Translations under genes and position numbers: made by a program
Shown: positions 24,690 through 31,484 of the stretch, piece after piece
Layout: every line of letters starts with the position of its first letter
Numbering within the stretch: position 1 is the first letter of the stretch
Notes under the pieces: model-generated
What the model saw: only the letters and a program-made list of their open reading frames with translations
Told to the model about the DNA's origin: nothing
The model's database searches: none
Source of the DNA: Myxococcaceae bacterium
GTDB taxonomy: Bacteria; Myxococcota; Myxococcia; Myxococcales; Myxococcaceae
Direction: 5' to 3'
Length of the DNA stretch: 37,468 nucleotides
Assembly: GCA_019694595.1 (NCBI GenBank)
Contig: JAIBBQ010000041.1
Location: forward strand, 1-37,468

Positions 24690-25386
24690 AGAAGAAGTCG
24701 GTGAGACGCTGGTCCGCCCCTGCGTCCGCGTGCGCGCGGCGCAGGAGCGAGAGCCGCTCGTCGAACGGGAGCGGGGTGGCTGGCAGCGCGGGGCCCTTGC
24801 GCCCGTCGGGAGCGAGCTCGCGCAGGGCCCGGCACTGGTAGCAAGGGCCCTGCTTGTTCACCAGGGCGCACAGCCCGTCGAACTCGGCGCTCATCGCGGC
24901 GCGGGCCGCCGAGAGCGCGTGGCGGAACGCGGGCTCGGTGAGCTCGAGCACGCGGGCGGCCTCGGCATTCTCGAGGCCGAAGACTTCCTTGAGCAGCAGC
25001 GCGGCGTGGGCGCGCGGCTCGAGCGCGCGGCCGACGCAGGTGAAGCAGAAGGCGATGTGCTGGCCGACGTCGAAGTGCACCGAAGGGTCGCCGAACTTGG
25101 CTTCCACGGAGCTGCGCCCGCGCTCGTCGCACGCGTCGATGAGCACCTGGTTGCGCCAGGGCTTCGAGGCGCGCAGGTGGTCGAGCGCCGTCCTGGTGGT
25201 GATGGCGAAGAGCCAGGTCTTGAGGGAGCTGTCGCCCCGGAAGTCCGCCACGCTGGCGCTCGCCTTGACCAGTGCGTCCTGCACCACGTCGTGCGCGTCG
25301 TCGGCGTGGCCGAGCAGGCGGCGTGCGAGGGCGCGCAGCGCCGGCAGGTGTTCGGGGAGCTGAGACTCGAAGGTCGCCCGGTCCAT
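24655..25386 (-). CDS. ECF-type RNA polymerase sigma factor with HX3CX2C motif
   Basis: The 243-aa protein has sigma region 2 (about 10-80: ALARRLLGHADDAHDVVQDA, DFRGDSSLKTWLFAITTRTA) and sigma region 4 (about 125-170: ALLLKEVFGLENAEAARVLE, then FRHALSAARAAM). Between them lies H110-x3-C114-x2-C117 (GQHIAFCFTCVGRAL). After region 4 come C173 and the pair C182/C185 (NKQGPCYQC), then a 55-residue C-terminal tail. HX3CX2C is the signature of zinc-binding anti-sigma factors, here inside the sigma factor itself. I recall this architecture in an ECF subgroup without a separate anti-sigma. It may sense redox or metal directly, and no anti-sigma gene is adjacent. ATG at 25386 is used; a TTG at 25422 would add 12 residues. 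Convergent with DoxX. Confidence 0.85.
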   Translation of the reverse strand: MDRATFESQLPEHLPALRALARRLLGHADDAHDVVQDALVKASASVADFRGDSSLKTWLFAITTRTALDHLRASKPWRNQVLIDACDERGRSSVEAKFGDPSVHFDVGQHIAFCFTCVGRALEPRAHAALLLKEVFGLENAEAARVLELTEPAFRHALSAARAAMSAEFDGLCALVNKQGPCYQCRALRELAPDGRKGPALPATPLPFDERLSLLRRAHADAGADQRLTDFFFSYVRQQQPAP

Positions 25387-25500
25387 CGGGGGCACCGTCG
25401 TCGAGAACTGCCGTGGGGTCAATGGGTTGGCGGGCTCCGGCGTCGAGCGAGGGCTCGCGCGTCTAAGCGCATGAACCCTTCACCTCACCGGAGTCGAACG

Positions 25501-25752
25501 ATGCTCAAGAACCCCACCGCGGTCGCCGTGCTGAACTTCTTCACCATCGGTCTGGGCACCTTCCTACATGGAAAGCGCCCGGGGCTCGGGCTGCTGGCCT
25601 TCGTCGGCGGGAGCCTGCTGCGCTACGAGGAGGTGCGCATCGGCCCGGCGCTCACCGGGGTGCTCTCGATTCACTGGGTGCTGGCGACGGCGGGGATGAC
25701 GCTGCTCGGCATCGGCATGGCGCTCGACGGCTGGCGGGAGGCCAAGGGCTGA
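25501..25752 (+). CDS. small membrane protein, unknown function (83 aa)
   Basis: The 83-aa protein has two or three hydrophobic segments (about 5-16, 22-35 and 52-72). The start MLKNPTAVAVLNFFTIGLGT and the length are reminiscent of small TM2-like membrane proteins, but the family is not recognised. The ATG at 25501 is supported by GGAG at 25490-25493, seven bases upstream; an in-frame ATG at 25471 is less likely. It is divergent from the sigma factor, and the 114 bases between them could hold a sigma-dependent promoter. It may be a target of that sigma factor, which is inference from position only. Confidence 0.65.
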   Translation: MLKNPTAVAVLNFFTIGLGTFLHGKRPGLGLLAFVGGSLLRYEEVRIGPALTGVLSIHWVLATAGMTLLGIGMALDGWREAKG

Positions 25753-25756
25753 GGCC

Positions 25757-26506
25757 TCACCCTCCGGGCGCGGCGCCGTGCAGCAGCTTCTCGAGCATCG
25801 GCTTGAGGAAGTGCAGCGCGAAGAGTCCGATGGCGTCGATGCTGAAGTGGGCAACGACGGCGGGCCAGATGGAGCCCCGCCAGAGGGTGAGGGCTCCGAG
25901 CGCGGCGCCGACCAGCGCGGTCTGCGCCATGCCCCAGCCTCCCTGGTAGCCGTGGGCGAGTCCGAAGACGAGCGCGGTGACGGTCACTGCGATGGCGGGG
26001 CCGCGCGGGTGGGCGCCGAGGCCGGCCTTGAAGCGGCCGAGCAGGAAGCCGCGGAAGACGGTCTCTTCCCAGACGGCGACGAAGAGCGAGAGCGGGAGCA
26101 CGACCCACAGCGGAACGTCGGCGAAGGTGGAGGCCCACTTCGCCTTCTCCTGCGCTTCGCTGGTGAGCTGGGTGACGCCTCCGCTGGCTGCGATGCGCAC
26201 GCCCACGAGGGCGGCGTTGGCGGCATAGATGGCCGCGACGCCGAGGCCTCCGAAGAAGACGTCTTCGAGCGACGGTCGACGCACCCCCAGCCGCACGCGC
26301 CAGTTCGGGCCGTAGACGCGCAGGGCGACGAGGCCCAGCATCAGGCTGCCGAGCAGCACCGAGGAGCGCACCGGGGTCTCGACGCGCGTCTGGGCGCCCC
26401 CTCCGAGGAGGGCGAGGCCCCAGATGAGCGCCAGGAACAGCAGTGAAATCAAGGCTCCTTCGAGGAGCGCGCGGCGGTCGGCCGCCTGTGGCTGTCCGTC
26501 GCTCAC
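25757..26506 (-). CDS. CPBP-family intramembrane glutamic protease
   Basis: The 249-aa protein has about seven hydrophobic helices. The CPBP (Abi/Rce1-like) motifs are present: EETVFRGFLLGRF (motif 1, catalytic Glu pair and Arg), VFGLAHGYQGGWG (motif 2 His) and VVAHFSIDAIGLF (motif 3 His/Asp). Family members cleave prenylated proteins or peptides in the membrane or act in bacteriocin immunity; the substrate here is unknown. The frame is open to an ATG at 26569, but that would overlap the divergent gene start at 26568. GTG at 26506 (VSDGQPQAADRR) is the more credible start. It converges on the 83-aa gene with a 4-base gap. Confidence 0.85.
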   Translation of the reverse strand: MSDGQPQAADRRALLEGALISLLFLALIWGLALLGGGAQTRVETPVRSSVLLGSLMLGLVALRVYGPNWRVRLGVRRPSLEDVFFGGLGVAAIYAANAALVGVRIAASGGVTQLTSEAQEKAKWASTFADVPLWVVLPLSLFVAVWEETVFRGFLLGRFKAGLGAHPRGPAIAVTVTALVFGLAHGYQGGWGMAQTALVGAALGALTLWRGSIWPAVVAHFSIDAIGLFALHFLKPMLEKLLHGAAPGG

Positions 26507-26567
26507 GAAAGAGTCTTTCTTACAGGCAGCGGCGGAACCTTCTGGCGCCGATGTCGGATAACGGATC

Positions 26568-26837
26568 ATGGCACATCGAGTCGGAGGCTACGATCCCATC
26601 GAGGCGCGCATCGCGCGGATGATGGAGTCGATGAACAAGACGGAGGTCACCCGGCAGTCGGGTGACGAGCGTCAGACCTTCGATGTCGACCCCCAGTCCG
26701 GCGCGCTGCAGCTCACCAAGACGGAGGAGCTGCCTGGCGCCCACCCTTCGAGCAACCCGCTCGCCGCGCTCTTGCGTGCGTTCGGGAAGGAAGATGGCTT
26801 CGACGAGCCGAAGAAGCAGCTGGTCGCGCTCTCGTAG
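26568..26837 (+). CDS. hypothetical protein (89 aa)
   Basis: The 89-residue hydrophilic protein starts at ATG 26568 (MAHRVGGYDPIEARIARMME). There is no signal peptide, membrane helix or known motif; it is charged, with a helical N-terminus and a C-terminal NPLAALLRAFGKEDG segment. Codon bias fits a coding frame with high third-position GC. It faces away from the CPBP gene. A short hairpin (26871-26885) follows 34 bases after its stop. Confidence 0.6.
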   Translation: MAHRVGGYDPIEARIARMMESMNKTEVTRQSGDERQTFDVDPQSGALQLTKTEELPGAHPSSNPLAALLRAFGKEDGFDEPKKQLVALS

Positions 26838-26870
26838 CCCCCGAGAAACACCTGCGTCAGGCCGCGCGCT

Positions 26871-26885
26871 TCTCGATTTTCGAGA
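26871..26885. terminator. hairpin TCTCGA-TTT-TCGAGA
   Basis: A perfect 6-bp stem with a 3-base loop lies 34 bases after the 89-aa gene. There is no T-tract beyond the stem. It is a possible terminator or mRNA end structure. Confidence 0.3.
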
Positions 26886-26931
26886 GGCCGTTCTGCGCCC
26901 GGGCGCCAGGCCTCGCCTCAAATCGGTGAGT

Positions 26932-27180
26932 ACCGGGTGCCTGGGTCGACCGGGTGCGTGGGTCGACCGGGTGCGTGGGTCGACCCGGTGCGTGGGTCGA
27001 CCCGGTGCGTGGGTCGACCCGGTGCGTGGGGCGACGGGGTGCGTGGGTCGACCGGGTGCGTGGGTCGACCGGGTGCGTGGGTCGACCGGGTGCGTGGGTC
27101 GACCGGGTGCGTGGGTCGACCGGGTGCGTGGGTCGACCGGGTGCGTGGGTCGACCGGGTGCGTGGGTCGACCGGGTGCCT
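26932..27180. repeat. 17-bp tandem repeat array, about 14.6 copies
   Basis: The unit ACCGGGTGCGTGGGTCG is repeated head-to-tail from 26932 with no spacers, the last copy being 11 bases long. Copies 4-6 carry ACCCGG, copy 6 has GGGGCG, copy 7 has ACGGGG, and copies 8-14 are identical. The first and last copies share the variant GTGCCT, and both array edges carry AGTAC. Each junction contains the palindrome GGTCGACC, extended to GGGTCGACCC before the ACCC copies. Identical copies indicate recent slippage or unequal exchange, so copy number probably varies between strains. Confidence 0.93.
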
Positions 27181-27261
27181 CAGTACTTTGCCCTCGGGGG
27201 AGGCGGCGGAGGGGACCTGCTGGTTCGGAATCCTCCGGAGGCGTGAGGTTGACGGGTGGCG

Positions 27262-27286
27262 ACCTGTCCTCCCGAACCGGACAGGT
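27262..27286. promoter_or_regulatory. inverted repeat ACCTGTCC-N9-GGACAGGT
   Basis: Perfect 8-base arms with a 9-base loop lie 150 bases upstream of the 109-aa gene. TTGACG at 27249 precedes it and could be a -35 box, but no matching -10 is visible. An operator or a transcript hairpin are both possible. Confidence 0.4.
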
Positions 27287-27435
27287 GTGCTCGACGGTGA
27301 TCATCCACGTGCTTCGAAGTGCCTCTCTCAACTCCTTGGAATCTGCGGCGCCGTGTCGTCGTTTCGGCAGGCCCGGATCCTGCTCAGTCCTCCTCAGCGC
27401 TGCCGCAGAGGCAGCCCACCAGCTCAGGGGAACAC

Positions 27436-27765
27436 ATGAAGCCCTACGACATCGCCAGCCGCCCGGTCACCGTGACGCCCACCAAGGTCGAGACGCCTGC
27501 CCGGCCGACTGCGGCGCCCCCGGCACCCGTGGCGTCGACCGAGGCCAGGGCCGTCGGACACGACACGACCGACAGCTTTCTTCCGGCAGAGCAGGGCCAG
27601 CCGTCGTTCTCCTCGGCGCTCCTCGGGCTCCAGGTGCAAGCGAGCCTCGAACAGGTTCTGGACTCGGTCACCGGCCTGTTCCGCGGTGCACCGGATGCGC
27701 AGCCGCAGCAGCCGTCCGAGGAGCGGGCGGAGCTGCTCAAGCTCGCGCAGAACCTCCGCGCCTGA
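27436..27765 (+). CDS. hypothetical protein (109 aa)
   Basis: The 109-residue protein starts at ATG 27436, with CAGGGGAA just upstream as a reasonable ribosome binding site. The N-terminal half is a low-complexity Thr/Pro/Ala segment (TPTKVETPARPTAAPPAP). The C-terminal half looks helical (LLGLQVQASLEQVLDSVTGL, then EERAELLKLAQNL). There is no signal peptide or known domain. It ends 45 bases before the convergent gene. Function is unknown. Confidence 0.6.
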   Translation: MKPYDIASRPVTVTPTKVETPARPTAAPPAPVASTEARAVGHDTTDSFLPAEQGQPSFSSALLGLQVQASLEQVLDSVTGLFRGAPDAQPQQPSEERAELLKLAQNLRA

Positions 27766-27810
27766 GGTTGCGGGCGCCGGAGGTGCCGGCGGCCCGCGAG
27801 GACCCGCGGC

Positions 27811-29133
27811 TCACTTCCTGACGTTCGCGAGCAGCAGCCGCTGGTTCGGCGCTGCGCCGCGCGAGCCGCGCGTGGCCCACTCGAGCTCGAGCTGGTCGCC
27901 CTTGAGGTGCAGCCTGCGCAGCGTTGCGTGCCAGAGGATGGCGCGGTCGTTCCCGTCCTTCACCACCACCCACAGCGGCAGCGACGACGCGTCGTGCTTC
28001 ACCCAGGCGGTGGCGCTCTGGTCCCAGTCGAGCGAGGTCCGCCGCGCGAAGGCGCCTTCCGTGAAGCGCACGCCGAGCACCTGGTCCTTGGGGAACGGCT
28101 TGGCCCAGGTGGCGCGCACGAAGCGCTCGAGGTCCGCGCGGTCGTTGCCCGCGTAGCGGTCAGCCGGGTCGGTGTTGGTCTGCACGATGACCTCGGCGAG
28201 CGCCTCCATCTTGGAGACGAGCTCGTCTTCGACCTGCTTGGCGCGCGCGAGGACCTTGTCCGCGTCACCCTTGCCCAGCGCCGAGTACACCGCCGCGAGG
28301 TTGGCGATGCGGTAGCGCATGGCCTCGATGGCGCCTTCGTTGGCGGTGAAGGCCGTGTGGTCCTTCTTCGCCACCGCGGTGTCGGCTGCACTCTTGAGGG
28401 CCGCCGCCTCCTTCTCGAGCTCCTCCGGCGCGTGGGCCGCGATGTTGGCGACCGCGTCGGCGAAGGGCTGGTACCGGTCCTGACAGTCGCGCAGCGCCAG
28501 GTTCAGGTCGGTGTGGCTGCGCGAGGCTTCTCCTCCGAGCATCCCCCGGTAGCCGGCCGCGGCGCGGTACTTGGACTCGAGTGCCTGGTACTCGGCCTGG
28601 GTCTTGGACCACGAGCCCACCGCGGACTTCATCGCCTGCACGTCGCTGTGCGTCGGCCAACGGCGCCAGAGGTAGGAGTCGAGGGCGTAGAGGTTCGACT
28701 CGGAGAAGAGCTCGGCGTCGGCACGGAGCGTCGCCAGGTCCCGCGCCGCGTCGGGGCCTGTCACCAGCGCGATGATGGCCCCCTTCTCGTCGGCCGCGGC
28801 CTGGGTGGTCGCGGCGAGCGCACCCACTGCCTTGTCGAGGTTGGCCTTGAGGCCCGCGAGGTGCGCGGCCGCCTCCTTCACCTCCGGCTCGTCGGCGGGC
28901 AGTGCAGCGAGGTCTCCGGCGACGCGCTCGTAGCGCTTCTGCAGCTCCCCCGACGTCCGCTCGTTCAGCTGGCGACCGTCGCTGGTGTAGCCGTCGAGCG
29001 TCTTCTGGATGGTGTCGATGAAGTTGTTGGCGCGCTTGAGCTGGCCCTGCTGCTTCTTGTCGAGCGCGGCCAGCGCCGACGTCGAGAGGACCACCACGGC
29101 CAGGAAGGCAATTCGCAGTCGGGACATGCCCAT
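27811..29133 (-). CDS. secreted helical protein of unknown function (440 aa)
   Basis: The 440-aa protein has a signal peptide (LRIAFLAVVVLSTSALAA). Residues about 22-290 are strongly helical and charged, with heptad-like stretches (KEAAAHLAGLKANLDKAVG, EELEKEAAALKSAADTAV) suggesting a coiled-coil or helical bundle. The C-terminal part (about 320-440) looks beta-rich (WVKHDASSLPLWVVVKDG, LKGDQLELEWATRG). I do not recognise a family. The frame is open much further upstream, but that is the antisense shadow of the lipoprotein gene. The first of two nearby ATGs (29133, 29127) is used, with no clear ribosome binding site at either. It is divergent from the lipoprotein gene at 29257. Confidence 0.72.
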   Translation of the reverse strand: MGMSRLRIAFLAVVVLSTSALAALDKKQQGQLKRANNFIDTIQKTLDGYTSDGRQLNERTSGELQKRYERVAGDLAALPADEPEVKEAAAHLAGLKANLDKAVGALAATTQAAADEKGAIIALVTGPDAARDLATLRADAELFSESNLYALDSYLWRRWPTHSDVQAMKSAVGSWSKTQAEYQALESKYRAAAGYRGMLGGEASRSHTDLNLALRDCQDRYQPFADAVANIAAHAPEELEKEAAALKSAADTAVAKKDHTAFTANEGAIEAMRYRIANLAAVYSALGKGDADKVLARAKQVEDELVSKMEALAEVIVQTNTDPADRYAGNDRADLERFVRATWAKPFPKDQVLGVRFTEGAFARRTSLDWDQSATAWVKHDASSLPLWVVVKDGNDRAILWHATLRRLHLKGDQLELEWATRGSRGAAPNQRLLLANVRK

Positions 29134-29256
29134 CAATACCGCGGGCCGCGTTTTTGGATCAGTCGATTCGTCGCTCGAACGAAATCGGGCGTTTGCAGGG
29201 GGGAGATCCAATTCGACCGGTCGCGGGATTCCAGCGCGGGAGGACGTTCTCGACAC

Positions 29257-30741
29257 ATGGGTCTTCGTCAGGTGGTGGCGGCAGCGCTGGCAGTGCTCGC
29301 GGTGGGGTGTGGCGGCGGAGGCTCCGGCGGCAGCGGCGCTGGAGGCGGGACTTCGGCCACCGGTGGCGGAAGCGCCAGCGGCGGCTCGGGTGGCTCGGCA
29401 GCGAGTGGCGGTGGTGCAGCGAGTGGAGGTGGCGCAGCGAGTGGCGGTGGTGCAGCGAGTGGCGGTGGTGCAGCGAGTGGAGGTGGCGCAGCGAGTGGCG
29501 GTGGCGCAGCGAGTGGCGGTGGCGCAGCGAGTGGCGGCGGAACGGCTGGCAGCGGCGGAGGGAGTGCTGGAGGCGGCGCCGGGACGAACGGGGCATCGTG
29601 CTCGCTGGACGGGGACTGCGGCAGTGGTCACTGCGTGCAGGGGCTGTGCTGCGAGAGCACCTGCACCGGGGCCTGCGAGGCGTGCTCCACGGCGCTGACG
29701 GGAAAGCCGAACGGTTCCTGTGCGCCCCGAACCCAGAACTCTGCGTGCCGGCCTTCGGCGGGCGCCTGTGACCTCGCCGAGGTGTGTGACGGCACCAGCC
29801 GCACCTGCCCGGCCGACGCCTTCGCCCCGACGACCACCCTGTGTCGCGCCGCCAACGAGGGCTGCGACGTCTCCGAGTACTGCCCTGGGAATGGCCCGAG
29901 CTGCCCGGGCGACGTTCGCCTCGAGGCGGGGCACGTGTGTCGCCCGAGCACCGGGGCGTGTGACCTCGCCGAGGTCTGCGACGGGCTCGGCGCGTCGTGT
30001 CCGAGCGACCAGGTGGCCGACGCCGGAATCGTCTGCCGGGCGAGCACCGGAACGTGCGACCCGGCCGAGGTCTGCGGCGGCGTCTCCGGACTCTGTCCGG
30101 CCGATGCGCTCGAGCCTTCGAACTCGGCGGCTTGTACGCCGTACCGCTGCACCGGGAGCGCGCCCGCGTGCACCGTGAGCTGCACGATGAACTCCGACTG
30201 CGCGAGCGACCGGCGCTCGGTGTGCCGCGGCGGGCAGTGCGTGCGGGCGCGCCTGGCGTTCATCACCCACAACCGGGTGCCGCCCACCTTCGGCAACGTG
30301 GCCGGCGGCAATGCCCTGTGCCAGGCGGTCGCCAGCGACGCGGGGTTCGGCGGCACCTTCCGGGCCTGGCTCTCGAGCGTCGACGGCGGCAGCCCGAGCG
30401 CGAGCTTCCAGCGAGACGGCGGCCCCTGGGTGCGTCTGAGCGACAAGGCGCTCATCGCGGTGGACTGGAACGACCTCACCGCGGGTCCCCCGTACCCGGT
30501 CTCGTCCATCGCGTTCGACGAGCTCGGGCAAGTGCCGGTGCCGGGCGACCGCACGGTGTGGACCGGCACCTCGAAGGCGGGCGTGTCCGCCGGGACCAAC
30601 ACCGACTGCAACGGGTGGACCCAGCAGACCTCGACCCTGAACGCGATGACCGGGGAGTGCGACTACAACACCGCGCAGTGGACCGAGTTCCTGCCGCAGC
30701 TCTGCGCTGCGACCTTCCGGCTCTACTGCTTCGAGCAGTAG
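29257..30741 (+). CDS. lipoprotein with (AASGGG)n stalk, disintegrin-like Cys repeats and DUF1554-like C-terminus
   Basis: The 494-aa surface protein has a lipoprotein signal (AALAVLAVGC, Cys 18). Residues about 19-110 are a Gly/Ser/Ala stalk containing eight AASGGG hexapeptides. Residues about 112-290 are Cys-rich and repeat the pattern CRPS/A-x-G-x-CDLAEVCDG-x(5)-CPxD about four times (PSAGACDLAEVCDG, NEGCDVSEYCPGNG, PSTGACDLAEVCDG, STGTCDPAEVCGG). This closely resembles the disintegrin domain of ADAM/snake-venom proteins. The C-terminal part (about 330-494: GNALCQAVASDAG, TFRAWLSS, VWTGTSKAGV, CNGWTQQ) matches the DUF1554 collagen/endostatin-like family. Role is unknown; cell-surface adhesion is a guess. 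GGGAGGA lies 13 bases upstream. Confidence 0.82.
   Translation: MGLRQVVAAALAVLAVGCGGGGSGGSGAGGGTSATGGGSASGGSGGSAASGGGAASGGGAASGGGAASGGGAASGGGAASGGGAASGGGAASGGGTAGSGGGSAGGGAGTNGASCSLDGDCGSGHCVQGLCCESTCTGACEACSTALTGKPNGSCAPRTQNSACRPSAGACDLAEVCDGTSRTCPADAFAPTTTLCRAANEGCDVSEYCPGNGPSCPGDVRLEAGHVCRPSTGACDLAEVCDGLGASCPSDQVADAGIVCRASTGTCDPAEVCGGVSGLCPADALEPSNSAACTPYRCTGSAPACTVSCTMNSDCASDRRSVCRGGQCVRARLAFITHNRVPPTFGNVAGGNALCQAVASDAGFGGTFRAWLSSVDGGSPSASFQRDGGPWVRLSDKALIAVDWNDLTAGPPYPVSSIAFDELGQVPVPGDRTVWTGTSKAGVSAGTNTDCNGWTQQTSTLNAMTGECDYNTAQWTEFLPQLCAATFRLYCFEQ
29398..29541 (+). repeat. 18-bp in-frame tandem repeat (8 copies) coding for AASGGG
   Basis: Eight consecutive 18-base units of the form GCAGCGAGTGGNGGNGGN lie in the lipoprotein gene and differ only at third positions. 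All keep the reading frame, so length variation would change the stalk by six residues per step without a frameshift. Confidence 0.9.
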
Positions 30742-30763
30742 CGCCGGCCCGCGGGTGGGGCGC

Positions 30764-31465
30764 TCAGTGGGCGTCCAGCGGCCCGTCGACCATGCGCCCG
30801 TCGCGGATCTGCAGGGCGCGGTGGGCGTGCTTCACCACCCGAGGGTCGTGGGTGGAGAAGAGGAAGGTCACGCCCTTGTCCTTGTTGAGGGCGAGCATCA
30901 GGTCGAGGATCTGCTCGCTGGTCTGCGAGTCCAGGTTGGCGGTGGGCTCGTCGGCGAGCACCAGGCGGGGCTCGGTGATGAGCGCGCGCGCGATGGCGAC
31001 GCGCTGCCGCTGACCGCCCGACAGCTCGTCGGGCTTGTGGTGCAGGTACGGCTTGAGGCCCACCGCCTCGGCGAGCGCTTCCACCCGGGCGCGCAGCACC
31101 GCGGGCTTCTCGGCGTTCTTGCGCACCGCGCAGGGGAACTCGATGTTCTCCGCCACGTCGAGCACGGGGATGAGGTTGAAGCTCTGGAAGATGAAGCCGA
31201 TCTTCCGGTTGCGCACGTCGGCGAGCGCGTCGAAGTCGCGGCTGCTCACGTCTTCGCCGTCGAGCACGTAGGTGCCCTTCGAGGCGCGGTCGAGGCAGCC
31301 GATGATGTTGAGGAGCGTCGTCTTGCCGGAGCCCGAAGGCCCGGTGACCACGGTGAACTCTCCCGCGCCGACGGTGAGGTCGACCCCGCGCAGCGCGGTG
31401 ACGGTCGTCTTCCCCAGCTCGTACGCCTTGTGCACGTCCTTGAGCTCGATGATGTTGGTGGTCAT
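30764..31465 (-). CDS. ABC transporter ATP-binding protein, LolD/MacB type
   Basis: The 233-aa ATPase has Walker A GPSGSGKTT, Q-loop FIFQSFNLIPVL, signature LSGGQRQRVAIARAL, Walker B LVLADEPTANLDS and the H-loop STHDPRV. The FNLIPVL-type Q-loop and the overall sequence place it in the LolD/MacB/FtsE family, which serves FtsX-type permeases rather than classical importers. It is the last gene of the minus-strand operon, 19 bases after the beta-barrel gene, and should power the two permeases at 33811 and 35031. Confidence 0.95.
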   Translation of the reverse strand: MTTNIIELKDVHKAYELGKTTVTALRGVDLTVGAGEFTVVTGPSGSGKTTLLNIIGCLDRASKGTYVLDGEDVSSRDFDALADVRNRKIGFIFQSFNLIPVLDVAENIEFPCAVRKNAEKPAVLRARVEALAEAVGLKPYLHHKPDELSGGQRQRVAIARALITEPRLVLADEPTANLDSQTSEQILDLMLALNKDKGVTFLFSTHDPRVVKHAHRALQIRDGRMVDGPLDAH

Positions 31466-31484
31466 GGGTTCTCGCCTTTGACGG

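Larger units (their letters stand above)
26838..27435. other. 598-base intergenic region without a credible gene
   Basis: This stretch holds a hairpin (26871-26885), the 17-bp tandem array (26932-27180) and a second hairpin (27262-27286). Open frames run through it because a 17-base unit rotates through all three frames without creating stops. None has a ribosome binding site or non-repetitive protein sequence, so I see no gene. Confidence 0.6.

Noticed and set aside
26507..26569. N-terminal extension of the CPBP protease from ATG 26569
   Set aside because: It would overlap the divergent gene start at 26568 and adds a non-family segment; GTG 26506 is more credible.
26932..27180. CRISPR array
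   Set aside because: The 17-bp units follow one another with no unique spacers, and no cas genes are present.
26937..27821. Repetitive protein-coding frame through the tandem array (VGRPGAWVD-type repeats)
   Set aside because: A 17-base unit without stops keeps all three frames open, so openness means nothing; there is no ribosome binding site and the frame runs out of register into the next gene.
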